This document shows, in pieces, positions 34,311-42,272 of a DNA stretch of 64,000 nucleotides. Origin of the DNA: Bradyrhizobium forestalis (lineage in GTDB: Bacteria; Pseudomonadota; Alphaproteobacteria; Rhizobiales; Xanthobacteraceae); assembly GCF_002795245.1 (NCBI RefSeq), contig NZ_PGVG01000018.1, positions 1 through 64,000 of the forward strand, written 5' to 3'. The first letter of the stretch is position 1, and each line of letters begins with the position of its first letter. Position numbers and translations under genes: made by a program. A model generated the notes under the pieces. That model was not told the origin of the DNA and ran no database searches. It saw only the letters and a list, made by a program, of their open reading frames with translations.

Positions 34311-35429
34311 TCAATTACCCCAAACTTCCTTGGCAATCTCGACCGCAAGGCCGAGCTTGGCCCACTGCTCCTCTTCGGAGAGGATGTTGCCCTCTTCGGT
34401 CGAGGCGAAGCCGCATTGCGGGGACAGTGCGAGCTGCTCCAGCGGCGCGAACTTCGCGGCTTCTTGCAGGCGCCGCTTGATGTCGTCCTTCTTCTCGAGC
34501 TCGCCGAACTTCGAGGTGATGACTCCGACCACGACGACCTTGTTGCCCTTGGGCAGAAAGCGCAGCGGCTCGAAGCCACCGGCGCGGTCGCTGTCGTACT
34601 CCAGGAAGTAGCCGTCGTAATTGGTGCCGGCCAGCAGGGTCTCGGCCACCGGCTCGTAGCCGCCCGAGGAGATCCAGGTCGAGCGGAAATTGCCGCGGCA
34701 GACATGCGTCGTCACCACCATGTCGGCGGGCTTCTCGGCCAGCGCGTAGTTGATGATGCGGGCATAGATCTGCTGCAGGCCGTCCGGATTGTCGCCGCGC
34801 TCGCGCGCCTTCTGCAATTCGTCCTGCGAGCAGAGATAGGCCCAGACGGTGTCGTCGAACTGGAGATAGCGGCAGCCGGCGTCGTAGAACGCCTTCACGG
34901 CCTTGCGATAGGTCTTGCCCAGATCTTCGTAGAAGGCATCGAGATCGGGATAAACGTCCTTGGAGATCGACTTGCGGCCGCCGCGGAAGTGGAGCACCGC
35001 CGGCGATGGGATCGTCATCTTGGCGGTGACGTGGGCCTGGTCGGCGACTTTCTTCAGGAAGCGGAAGTGATCCAGCATCGGGTGGTCATCGGGAAAGTCG
35101 AGCTTGCCGATCACGCGGACCGCATCGTGACGGGTCTGCACGCCCGTGAACTGGATGCCGGTGTCGGGGTGGAACAGCTCGCAGCCGGTGAGCTTGGCCA
35201 GGAAGTCGAAATGCCACCAGGAGCGGCGAAATTCGCCATCGGTCGCAAGCTTCAGCCCGATCGAGGCCTGCTTGTGCACGACCTTCTCGATCTCCATGTC
35301 CTCGATCTTGCGCAGGTCGTCGGCCGAGATCTCGCCCTTCTCCAGACGGCTGCGGGCTTCCTTGATCTTGGCGGGACGCAGGAGGCTGCCGACCTCGTCG
35401 GCGCGGAAGGGGGCTTTGGTTCGCTGCAT
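34311..35429 (-). CDS. Cobalamin-independent methionine-synthase-like protein (short MetE family)
   Basis: A 372-residue protein equal to the C-terminal catalytic half of MetE. The zinc ligands are visible: His242 and Cys244 in VVTTHVCRGN, Cys339 in SPQCGFAST, and an acidic residue in FLEYDSDRAG. ATDGEFRRSWWHFDFL and LQFDDTVWAYLCSQDE are also typical. Short members of this family (YxjG-like) transfer methyl groups to homocysteine or related thiols from donors other than the usual polyglutamate folate; the donor here is unknown. It lies 70 bp after livF on the same strand, with a hairpin between, and belongs with metK/ahcY in the methyl cycle. Confidence 0.88.
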   Translation of the reverse strand: MQRTKAPFRADEVGSLLRPAKIKEARSRLEKGEISADDLRKIEDMEIEKVVHKQASIGLKLATDGEFRRSWWHFDFLAKLTGCELFHPDTGIQFTGVQTRHDAVRVIGKLDFPDDHPMLDHFRFLKKVADQAHVTAKMTIPSPAVLHFRGGRKSISKDVYPDLDAFYEDLGKTYRKAVKAFYDAGCRYLQFDDTVWAYLCSQDELQKARERGDNPDGLQQIYARIINYALAEKPADMVVTTHVCRGNFRSTWISSGGYEPVAETLLAGTNYDGYFLEYDSDRAGGFEPLRFLPKGNKVVVVGVITSKFGELEKKDDIKRRLQEAAKFAPLEQLALSPQCGFASTEEGNILSEEEQWAKLGLAVEIAKEVWGN

Positions 35430-35470
35430 TCTTGTTTCTCCCGAATTTCAGTCGGCGCTCGTTGTACTCT

Positions 35471-35492
35471 CTCTCCCCGCAGGCGGGGAGAG
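35471..35492 (-). repeat. CTCTCCCC-type hairpin after livF
   Basis: CTCTCCCCGC-AG-GCGGGGAGAG is a perfect 10-bp stem. It is half of the same repeat type as 38915-39030, 41090-41229 and 52524-52669. It lies after the last Liv gene and before the MetE-like gene, so it probably stops or weakens transcription there. Confidence 0.6.
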
Positions 35493-35499
35493 GCGAAGA

Positions 35500-36216
35500 T
35501 CAGTGGGCGGCCGCGCCTGCGACGCCGAGGTGGCGCTCCAGGACCGAGGGGTCGGCTTTCAGCGCGGCGCTCGGGGCGTCGTGGACGATCGTTCCACGCT
35601 CCAATATCACAACGCGGTCGGCGAGCCCCAGAATCTTTTGTGCATTCTGCTCGACGATGATGGAGCAGATGCCCCCCGCCCGGGTGATGGTCCCGATCGC
35701 CTTGAGCAGCTCCTCGACGATGATGGGGGCGAGGCCCTCGGTCGGCTCGTCCAGCAGCAGGACCTTCGGGTTGAGGGTCAGTGCGCGGCCGATCGCCAGC
35801 ATCTGCTGCTCGCCGCCGGAGAGCTGGTTGCCGAAATTGCTCCGCCGCTCCTTCAGCCGCGGGAACATCTCGTAGACCTTCTCCACCGTCCACGGGCCCG
35901 GCTGGGCCACCGCGGTCATGTTCTCCTCGACCGTGAGCGAGCGGAAGATATTGCGCTCCTGCGGCACCCAGCCGATGCCGGCGCGCGCCCGCTGGTCGGG
36001 CCGCAAGGTGGTGACGTCGGCGCCGGCCAGCACGACGGTGCCGGAGAAGCGGCGGGTGACGCCGACGATGGAGTTGATCAGCGTGGTCTTGCCGGTGCCG
36101 TTGCGGCCGAGCAGCGCCAGCACCTGCCCCTCGGCGAGACGGAGCGACATCTTCGGCAGCACCACCGCCTCGCCATAGCCGGCGCGCAATGCATCGATTG
36201 CGAGGAGGTCAGACAT
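35500..36216 (-). CDS. livF: Branched-chain amino acid-type ABC transporter ATPase LivF
   Basis: A 238-residue ATPase: Walker A GRNGTGKTTLINS, signature QLSGGEQQMLAIGRAL, Walker B VLLLDEPTEGLAP and the His switch replaced by the LivF-type IIVEQNAQK. It drives import together with LivG, energising the LivHM channel. The livG stop overlaps its start by 8 bp. It is the last gene of the livKHMGF operon, with a hairpin after it. Confidence 0.95.
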   Translation of the reverse strand: MSDLLAIDALRAGYGEAVVLPKMSLRLAEGQVLALLGRNGTGKTTLINSIVGVTRRFSGTVVLAGADVTTLRPDQRARAGIGWVPQERNIFRSLTVEENMTAVAQPGPWTVEKVYEMFPRLKERRSNFGNQLSGGEQQMLAIGRALTLNPKVLLLDEPTEGLAPIIVEELLKAIGTITRAGGICSIIVEQNAQKILGLADRVVILERGTIVHDAPSAALKADPSVLERHLGVAGAAAH

Positions 36217-36964
36217 TGACCGCCTCCTCGCCGAGATAGACCGCCTTCACCTGCGGATCGCGTGCGACCTGTTCGGGCGGGCCCTCGGTCAGCAGTGCGC
36301 CGGAGACCAGCACCGAGATGCGGTCGGCGAAGGAGAAGACGAGGTCCATGTCGTGTTCGATCAGCAGCACCGTGACGTCGCGCGGCAGCGCGCCGACAAC
36401 GGCGAGAATGTCATGGCGCTCGCTCTCAGGCACGCCGGCCGCGGGCTCGTCCAGCAGCAGCACGCGCGGCTTGGCGGCGATCGCGACCGCGATCTCGAGC
36501 AGGCGCTGCTTGCCATAAGGAAGCGTCACGGTCTCTTCGTTCATGACGTCGAGCAGATGGAAGCGTGTCAGCAGCTCGGCGATCTCGCCGTTGACGTCGC
36601 CGCGCGTCCCCATCCGCCGCCACCAATCGCCGCCATGGCCGAGGCGCTCTGAGACCGCAAGGCCGATGGTCTCGAGCGGGGTCAGGTCGGGATAGAGCTG
36701 GTTGATCTGGAAGGTGCGCGACAGGCCGCGCAGCACGCGCTTGTGCACGGGCAGGTCGGTGATGTCCTGGCCTTCGAGCAGGATGCGGCCCGAGTTCGGC
36801 TTCAGCACGCCGGTGAGCTGGTTGATCACGGTGGTCTTGCCAGCGCCGTTAGGGCCGATCAGCGCATGGCGCGCGCCCTGCTCGACCTTCAGCGACAGGT
36901 CGCGGGTCACGCGCAGACCGCCAAATGTCTTTTCGAGATTCCGGGTTTCGAGCGCGATGGTCAT
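36209..36964 (-). CDS. livG: Branched-chain amino acid-type ABC transporter ATPase LivG
   Basis: A 251-residue ATPase with Walker A GPNGAGKTTVINQLTG, LSRTFQINQLYPDLTPLE typical for LivG, Walker B VLLLDEPAAGVPESE and LLIEHDMDLVFSFADRISVL. The usual LivG signature LSGGxxx is reduced to TLPYGKQRLLEIAVAIA, which is the form seen in many rhizobial LivG proteins. The ATG overlaps the livM stop by 4 bp, so membrane and ATPase subunits are made together. Confidence 0.94.
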   Translation of the reverse strand: MTIALETRNLEKTFGGLRVTRDLSLKVEQGARHALIGPNGAGKTTVINQLTGVLKPNSGRILLEGQDITDLPVHKRVLRGLSRTFQINQLYPDLTPLETIGLAVSERLGHGGDWWRRMGTRGDVNGEIAELLTRFHLLDVMNEETVTLPYGKQRLLEIAVAIAAKPRVLLLDEPAAGVPESERHDILAVVGALPRDVTVLLIEHDMDLVFSFADRISVLVSGALLTEGPPEQVARDPQVKAVYLGEEAVNV

Positions 36965-37989
36965 GCGTCGCTCTCCGGCACGGCGACGACGGCCTTGCGG
37001 CCCGCGACCTGTCTGATGATCAGGTTGGGCACATACAGCACCCAGCGGTGCAGGCGCTGGCGGCCGACCAGCACGATCACGACCAGCACGAGGCCGATCC
37101 AGAACTGCCAGTATTGCGGCGTGATGGTGGAGAACAATTCCTGGAGCATGCGGAACACCACCGCACCGATCAGCCCGCCATAGAGATAGCCGGTGCCGCC
37201 GATCACGAGCACCAGCATCAGGTCGGCCGAGCGCTCGAAGGCGAACACGTCGAGCGAGGCGATCGCGGTGGTCTGGGTGAACAGCGCCCCCGCAATGCCG
37301 GCATAAAACGCCGCCAGCGTGTAGATCGCGATCAGGCGGCGGTTGACGGGAATGCCGATGGCGGCGGCGCGCAGCGGGTTGTTCTTGATGGCGCGCAGCG
37401 ACAGGCCGAATGGCGAGTGCACGACGCGGCGGGCGAATAGGAACAGGACGAACAGCACAGCCAGTGAATAGAAGAAGCCGGCCTTGCCGAACATGTCGAA
37501 GGGGATCTGGCCGAAAATCGGCTGCATCTCGATGCCCTGCAGGCCGTCGGTGCCGCCGGTGATGTTGGAGAAGCGCTCGGCGAGCGCCTCCAGCAGCAGC
37601 GCAATGCCGAGCGTCACCATCAGACGGGTCAGGTCGACGCCGCGGATCACCAGGAAGCTGGTGGCAAAGCCCAGCACCATCGCAGCAAGGCCGGCGACGA
37701 TCAGCGCGAGCACGGGCTCGTTGATGATCCCATGCAGGGCAAGAAGTCCCGCCGCGTAAGCGCCGACACCGAAGAAGGCGGCGTGGCCGAGCGAGACGAT
37801 GCCGGCATAGCCGAGGATGAGATCGAGCGACATCGTGAACAGCGCCAGCCGCAGGATATCGGTCATGATCAGATAGCGCGACGGAAATACGAAACCGCAG
37901 GCCAGCACGATCAGCCAGAAGGCGATTTCGCCGTAGTGCCAGCGCGCCTGGCGCTGGGCGTGATAGCCGACGTCGGAAGCAGCGCCCAT
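36961..37989 (-). CDS. livM: Branched-chain amino acid-type ABC transporter permease LivM
   Basis: A 342-residue permease with about nine helices. The family loop reads GYAGIVSLGHAAFFGVGAYA, followed by SLRAIKNNPLRAAAIGI and GGTGYLYGGLIGAVVFRML near the end. The ATG at 37989 (MGAASDVGYHAQ) is 8 bp after the livH stop; the longer frame that continues upstream would overlap livH completely and is out of frame with it. It forms the channel with LivH. Confidence 0.94.
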   Translation of the reverse strand: MGAASDVGYHAQRQARWHYGEIAFWLIVLACGFVFPSRYLIMTDILRLALFTMSLDLILGYAGIVSLGHAAFFGVGAYAAGLLALHGIINEPVLALIVAGLAAMVLGFATSFLVIRGVDLTRLMVTLGIALLLEALAERFSNITGGTDGLQGIEMQPIFGQIPFDMFGKAGFFYSLAVLFVLFLFARRVVHSPFGLSLRAIKNNPLRAAAIGIPVNRRLIAIYTLAAFYAGIAGALFTQTTAIASLDVFAFERSADLMLVLVIGGTGYLYGGLIGAVVFRMLQELFSTITPQYWQFWIGLVLVVIVLVGRQRLHRWVLYVPNLIIRQVAGRKAVVAVPESDA

Positions 37990-37997
37990 CGGTGAAC

Positions 37998-38867
37998 TCA
38001 ACGCGCGGCAGGGCGGCCGAACAGGCCGTTCGGACGCCAGATCAGGATGACGATCATCATGGTGTAGATCACGAAGGGGCCCATCTTCGGCACGTAATAT
38101 TTGCCGGCGACGTCGCCGATGCCGAGCAGGAGCGAGGCCAGGAACGGACCTGTTATCGAGGAGGAGCCGCCGACGGTGACCACGATCAGGAAGTAGATCA
38201 TGAATTTCAGCGGGAAATACGGATCGAGCCCAAGGATCTCGGCGCTCAGCGCGCCGCCGAGGCCGGCGAGCCCGCAGCCAAAGGCAAAGGTGAAGGCGAA
38301 CACCTGCGGCACGTTGATGCCGAGGCCGCTGGCGGCACGCGGGTCGTCGACCGCGGCGCGCAGGCGGCTGCCGAAGCGCGTCTTGGCCAGCACCATCTGC
38401 AGGCCGACCGTGAGCAGGCCGCAGATCACGATGATCATCAGGCGGTAGCGGCCGATGCCGACGCCGAACAGGTCGAACTGGCCCTGGAGCGCGGCCGGCA
38501 GGTTGATGAACACGCGCGAGGAGCCCTGGATGTAGTCGACGGCCGCGACCGACATGAAGGTCAGGCCGATCGTGAACAGCACCTGGTCGAGATGGCTGCG
38601 CGTGTAGAGATGACGGTAAAGCGTGCGCTCGAGCGCAATGCCAATTGCGGCCGACGAGACGAAGGCAAGCGGCAGCGCGGCGAAAAACGGCCAACCCATC
38701 AGGTTGACCAGCACCATGCAGACATAGCCGCCGGCCATGGCGAAGGCGCCGTGGGCGAGATTGACGAAGTTCATCAGGCCGAGCGTGACCGCGAGCCCGC
38801 AGGCGAGCACGAACAGCAGCATGCCGTAGGCCACGCCATCGAACAGGTTGGTGAGGATTGCGGTCAT
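37998..38867 (-). CDS. livH: Branched-chain amino acid-type ABC transporter permease LivH
   Basis: A 289-residue permease with eight or so helices. GVAYGMLLFVLACGLAVTLG and MNFVNLAHGAFAMAGGYVCM near the start and the loop AAVDDPRAASGLGINVPQV match LivH. It pairs with LivM. The repeat 38915-39030 lies between livK and livH, so the permease genes are probably expressed below the binding protein. Confidence 0.94.
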   Translation of the reverse strand: MTAILTNLFDGVAYGMLLFVLACGLAVTLGLMNFVNLAHGAFAMAGGYVCMVLVNLMGWPFFAALPLAFVSSAAIGIALERTLYRHLYTRSHLDQVLFTIGLTFMSVAAVDYIQGSSRVFINLPAALQGQFDLFGVGIGRYRLMIIVICGLLTVGLQMVLAKTRFGSRLRAAVDDPRAASGLGINVPQVFAFTFAFGCGLAGLGGALSAEILGLDPYFPLKFMIYFLIVVTVGGSSSITGPFLASLLLGIGDVAGKYYVPKMGPFVIYTMMIVILIWRPNGLFGRPAAR

Positions 38868-38914
38868 CGAGGGTCTTGCATTGTCTCAGGTGTAGCAAAG
38901 GGCCGCGCTGCGCT

Positions 38915-39030
38915 CCCTCTCCCGCTTGCGGGAGAGGGCTGGGGAGAGGGTGTCTCCATAGAGAGACTCCCAATGAGGAGAGAGCCCTCACCCGGCGCTT
39001 TGCGCCGACCTCTCCCGCAAGCGGGAGAGG
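38915..39030. repeat. CCTCTCCC-type palindromic repeat between livK and livH
   Basis: A 116-bp element framed by CCCTCTCCCGC-TT-GCGGGAGAGGG (38915-38938) and CCTCTCCCGC-AA-GCGGGAGAGG (39009-39030), with CCTCACCCGGCGCTTTGCGCC just before the right end. Each end is a hairpin and the two ends can pair. The same core is at 41090-41229 and 52524-52669. In this place it can dampen transcription after livK. Confidence 0.75.
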
Positions 39031-39066
39031 TGTGCAGAGAGCCCCGGGATGCCCCGCTTTCGCGGG

Positions 39067-40266
39067 TCACTTCTTGGTCTTGCCGAGATCCTTGACGGCT
39101 TGGAAGGTCGCGAACTCGACATTGTAGAGCTCGCCATCGACCTTCTCGACCTTGCGGATGTAGATGTTCTGCACGATGTCGCGGGTCTCGGGGTCGATCG
39201 AGATCGGGCCGCGCGGGCTCTCCCACTTCTGGCCTTTCATGGCCTCGATCAACTTGTCGCCATTGGTGTCGCCACCGGTCTTCTTCAGCGCCTCGTAGAT
39301 CAGGTGGATGCCGTCATAGCCGCCCACGGCCATGAAGCCCGGACGGTTGCCGAAGGCCTTCTTGTAAGCGGCGACGAAATCCTTGTTCATCTGCGAGGGG
39401 TGCGCTGCGGAATAGAGATGCGCGGTGACGGTGCCGAGCACCGCGTCGCCCATGTTGTTGAGCAAATCGTCATCAGTGACGTCGCCGGGCCCGATCACCT
39501 TGATGCCGGCCTTGTCGAGGCCGCGCTCGGCATATTGCTTCATGAAGTTGCCGCCCTGGCCGGCCGGCACGAACACGAAGATCGCGTCCGGCTTGGCGTC
39601 CTTCATGCGCTGCAGGAACGGTGCGAAGTCGGGGTTTTGCAGGGGAACCTTGACCTCTTCGACCACCTCGCCGCCGCCCGCGGTGAAGTTCTGCTTGAAG
39701 AAGTTCAGCGCGTCATTGCCCGGCGCGTAGTCCGAGGTCAGCGTCGCCACCTTCTTGATGCCGTTCTTGACCGCCCAGTCGCCGATGATTGTCGAGGACT
39801 GCGCCAGCGTGAAGCTGGTGCGCACGATATAGGGGGATCGCTCGGTGATGATGGAGGTGCCGGCCGCCATCACGACTTCCGGAATCTTGGCTTGCGTTGC
39901 GAGCGGCGCGGCGGCGAGCGCGGCCGGCGTCACGCCGAAGCCGGCGATGAAGTTGACCTTGTCGTTGACGATCAGCTCCTGCGCGGCCGTCTTGGTCCTG
40001 TCCGGCACCGCGCCGTCGTCCTTGACGATGATCTCGACCTTCTTGCCGGCGACGGTGTCGCCCTTCTGCTGCATGTAAAGCTTGATCGCGTTCTCGATCT
40101 GCTTGCCGGTCGAGGCCTGGCCACCGGTCATCGGCAGGATCAGACCGACCTTGACGCTGTCTGCGGCCTCGGCGGGCGCGAGGCCGGCAAGGCCTGCAAC
40201 GGCCGCAACGGCAGCGGCCCAAGTCGCCTTTAAAGTAGCCTTATGAGACAGTTTGCGTTCGAACAT
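39067..40266 (-). CDS. livK: Periplasmic substrate-binding protein of the Liv ABC transporter
   Basis: A 399-residue secreted protein. A signal peptide ends near residue 34 (AGLAPAEA), then VKVGLILPMTGGQASTGKQI opens the type I periplasmic binding fold; KVATLTSDYAPGNDALNFFK and YDGIHLIYEALKKTGGDTNG are also typical. The ligand could be branched-chain amino acids or aromatic and other organic acids, as in many rhizobial Liv systems. The ATG at 40266 has a GGGGAGGGAC ribosome binding site, which rules out the longer frame from 40446. It heads livKHMGF. Confidence 0.94.
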   Translation of the reverse strand: MFERKLSHKATLKATWAAAVAAVAGLAGLAPAEAADSVKVGLILPMTGGQASTGKQIENAIKLYMQQKGDTVAGKKVEIIVKDDGAVPDRTKTAAQELIVNDKVNFIAGFGVTPAALAAAPLATQAKIPEVVMAAGTSIITERSPYIVRTSFTLAQSSTIIGDWAVKNGIKKVATLTSDYAPGNDALNFFKQNFTAGGGEVVEEVKVPLQNPDFAPFLQRMKDAKPDAIFVFVPAGQGGNFMKQYAERGLDKAGIKVIGPGDVTDDDLLNNMGDAVLGTVTAHLYSAAHPSQMNKDFVAAYKKAFGNRPGFMAVGGYDGIHLIYEALKKTGGDTNGDKLIEAMKGQKWESPRGPISIDPETRDIVQNIYIRKVEKVDGELYNVEFATFQAVKDLGKTKK

Positions 40267-40506
40267 CAGATGTCCCTCCCCTTCATTCCTGACTCTTGTG
40301 CCCTGGACCGAGTGCCCGGCCCTTGCCTTCACTTTAGCCCGCGCGCGAGTGCTCTTGCGCGCCACATGGGCGTCTTTCGCGCCCTCCTTGTCAATCGGAC
40401 GTTCGGCGCCCCTTCGGCGCAAGCCGAGCGTTCGAAGACCCATCAAGCGGGAGCGGTGCCGCGGTTACGTCGGGTAACCCGAGCAACTCGACCGTGACCA
40501 CCTTCA

Positions 40507-40524
40507 TTTGTACGAATGTACAAA
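40507..40524. promoter_or_regulatory. Perfect dyad, likely repressor operator for the liv operon
   Basis: TTTGTAC-GAAT-GTACAAA is a 7-bp perfect inverted repeat with a 4-bp centre. Its form is that of TetR-family operators, and it covers the possible -10 element of the livK promoter on the minus strand, so a bound repressor would block transcription. No regulator gene is next to it. Confidence 0.5.
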
Positions 40525-40541
40525 GAAAATGGACTTGTCAA
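40515..40541 (-). promoter_or_regulatory. Possible livK promoter
   Basis: On the minus strand TTGACA (40541-40536) is a perfect -35 and TACATT (40520-40515) a fair -10, but the spacer is 15 bp, shorter than the usual 17. This gives a leader of about 240 bases before livK. Confidence 0.35.
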
Positions 40542-40681
40542 CGAAAACCCCTGCCGCGCACCAAGCTATGTTGTCGCGAGCCTCAAGCCGAGTCTAGAAA
40601 CGGGATGGAACGCGTAGATGGAGGATTTCGTCTTTCTTTTGCAGGATTTAAACATCCGCGCGCCTCACCCAGCCGCGACTC

Positions 40682-40695
40682 GGTAATAAATTACC
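40682..40695. promoter_or_regulatory. Small dyad upstream of the lipoprotein gene
   Basis: GGTAAT-AA-ATTACC is a 6-bp perfect inverted repeat about 95 bp before the lipoprotein start at 40790, in an AT-rich stretch. It could be a regulator site; nothing else supports it. Confidence 0.25.
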
Positions 40696-40789
40696 TACCT
40701 CGAATAAGCCTATTTTACCTTGTTGAAGGCTACTCTTCGTCCTGCCGGCCCGAGCTGGCGTCCAACGACCGAACGCGCGCACCCACACA

Positions 40790-41074
40790 ATGCCTAGGAC
40801 TCTTCGTTCCGCCCTTACCCTCGTTGCGCTCGCAGCGGGGCTGTCCGGCTGTGGGACGGTCAACGAAAAACTCTCCGCTGGCATGGGCGACTATGTCCCG
40901 CAATGGGCCGGCGGCCTGCCCGCCGATGCTCCGCCACGACCGGGTACCCCGCAATACGATGCTTACATGAAGGAACGCGAACGCAAGCGGCTGCTGCCGG
41001 CGGCCGATCGCGAGAAGGAAGAGCAGGCCCAGAAGGGCGCGACGGGGACGACGTCGGCTGGCGCGGTGCGTTAA
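40790..41074 (+). CDS. Small lipoprotein
   Basis: A 94-residue protein with a lipoprotein signal: basic start (MPRTLRSA), hydrophobic stretch LTLVALAAGLSG and lipobox Cys21 in LSGC. The mature part is charged and Pro-rich (PADAPPRPGTPQYDAYMKER), with many Lys/Arg/Glu and no known domain. The residue after Cys is Gly, which fits outer-membrane sorting. It stands alone between livK and purU; a repeat element follows at once. Confidence 0.8.
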   Translation: MPRTLRSALTLVALAAGLSGCGTVNEKLSAGMGDYVPQWAGGLPADAPPRPGTPQYDAYMKERERKRLLPAADREKEEQAQKGATGTTSAGAVR

Positions 41075-41089
41075 AGGGGCGCGCGCGCC

Positions 41090-41229
41090 CCCTCGCCCCG
41101 CTTGCGGGGGAGAGGGTTGGAGTGAGGGGAGTTTCCACAGGAACAGTGAGAGTTGGACTCGCGGAGAGCCCCCCTCACCCGAATTCGAGCTTTGCTCGAA
41201 TTCGACCTCTCCCCGCACACGGGGAGAGG
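41090..41229. repeat. CCTCTCCC-type palindromic repeat after the lipoprotein gene
   Basis: A 140-bp element starting CCCTCGCCCCGCTTGCGGGG and ending CCTCTCCCCGCACACGGGGA. Inside is CCTCACCC followed by the perfect hairpin GAATTCGAGC-TTT-GCTCGAATTC. It is the same class as 38915-39030 and 52524-52669. It lies between the convergent lipoprotein and purU genes. Confidence 0.75.
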
Positions 41230-41237
41230 TGAACAAC

Positions 41238-42101
41238 TCAATCCACGAACACCACCGTCTTGCGGCCGTTCAGGATGACGCGGTCGTCGAGATGGTAGCG
41301 GATGGCTCGCGCCAGCACGCGGCGCTCGATGTCACGGCCTTTGCGGACCAGATCTTCCGGCGTGTCGCGATGGCTGATGCGCTCGACGTCCTGGTCGATG
41401 ATTGGGCCCTCGTCGAGGTCGCGCGTGACGTAATGCGCGGTGGCGCCGATCAGCTTGACCCCGCGTTCATGGGCCTGGTGATAGGGTTTTGCACCCTTGA
41501 AGCCCGGCAGGAACGAGTGGTGGATGTTGATGCAGCGCCCCGACAGCTTCGCCGAGAGATCGTCCGACAGGATCTGCATGTAGCGGGCGAGCACGACGAG
41601 ATCGGTCCTCGTCTTGCCGACGAGGTCCATGATCTGCGCCTCCTGCTCGCGCTTGGTCTCCCTGGTGACAGGCAGGTGGTGGAAGGGGATGCCGCCGAAA
41701 TCGAGCCCGGCATAGACCTCGCGCGGGTGGTTGGAGACGATCGCAGTCGGAACCATCGGCAATTCGCCGGTGCGCCAGCGATAGAGGATGTCGACCAGGC
41801 AGTGGTCCGACTTCGAAACCAGCAACATCACCTTGCGATGCGCGGCGCGGTCGCGCATCTGCCACTCCATGCCGAAACGCTCCGCGATCGCGGCAAAGCC
41901 GGTCTGGAGCGCCGACAGTTCCACGGCAAGATCGGCCGCTGTGAACACCACCCTCATGAAGAACTTCTCGGTCTCGACGTCGTCGAACTGCTGGGCGTCG
42001 AGGATGTTCTGCCCGTTGTGGGCGAGGAACGTCGACACTGCCGAGACGATGCCGGGGCGATCCGGACAGGACAGGGTCAGGACATATTGATGGTCGGGCA
42101 T
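41238..42101 (-). CDS. purU: Formyltetrahydrofolate deformylase
   Basis: A 287-residue enzyme splitting 10-formyl-THF to THF and formate. The N-terminal ACT domain (about 5-85) starts YVLTLSCPDRPGIVSAVSTF; the catalytic domain carries Asn192 and His194 in INIHHSFLPGFKGAKPY and Asp230 in RDLDEGPII, the full formyltransferase-type triad. It balances one-carbon pools for purine synthesis and glycine; in bradyrhizobia it is often near methylotrophic or C1 genes. No partner gene is coupled to it here. Confidence 0.96.
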   Translation of the reverse strand: MPDHQYVLTLSCPDRPGIVSAVSTFLAHNGQNILDAQQFDDVETEKFFMRVVFTAADLAVELSALQTGFAAIAERFGMEWQMRDRAAHRKVMLLVSKSDHCLVDILYRWRTGELPMVPTAIVSNHPREVYAGLDFGGIPFHHLPVTRETKREQEAQIMDLVGKTRTDLVVLARYMQILSDDLSAKLSGRCINIHHSFLPGFKGAKPYHQAHERGVKLIGATAHYVTRDLDEGPIIDQDVERISHRDTPEDLVRKGRDIERRVLARAIRYHLDDRVILNGRKTVVFVD

Positions 42102-42272
42102 GTTGATGAACAGGCTTGGCTCTTGATGAAGGTTTGTGCAGCGGAACTATCCGCGATTTTCGCCCTGCTCTAGCACCGACCCCGTCCTTGCGCCAATCCC
42201 AAGACTTGCTTCAACATAAAGCGCGGAGTCAGGATGAACGGACGATTGCGATTGTCTGACCGGAGCACACCC

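Larger units (their letters stand above)
40267..40789. other. Regulatory gap upstream of livK and the lipoprotein gene
   Basis: A 523-bp stretch with no convincing gene. It falls from GC-rich to AT-rich between about 40500 and 40740 and holds two dyads (40507-40524 and 40682-40695) and a possible livK promoter. Plus-strand frames here match nothing I recognise. Confidence 0.6.

Noticed and set aside
35430..35499. A cobalamin riboswitch before the MetE-like gene
   Set aside because: Only 70 bases lie there, including a repeat hairpin; too short for a cobalamin riboswitch.
38868..39066. A CRISPR-like array of short repeats
   Set aside because: The repeated CCTCTCCC blocks are two inverted hairpins of one dispersed element, not regularly spaced direct repeats.
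40494..40970. A 158-codon plus-strand frame before the lipoprotein
   Set aside because: It crosses the dyads and AT-rich promoter zone and overlaps the lipoprotein gene out of frame; no domain.
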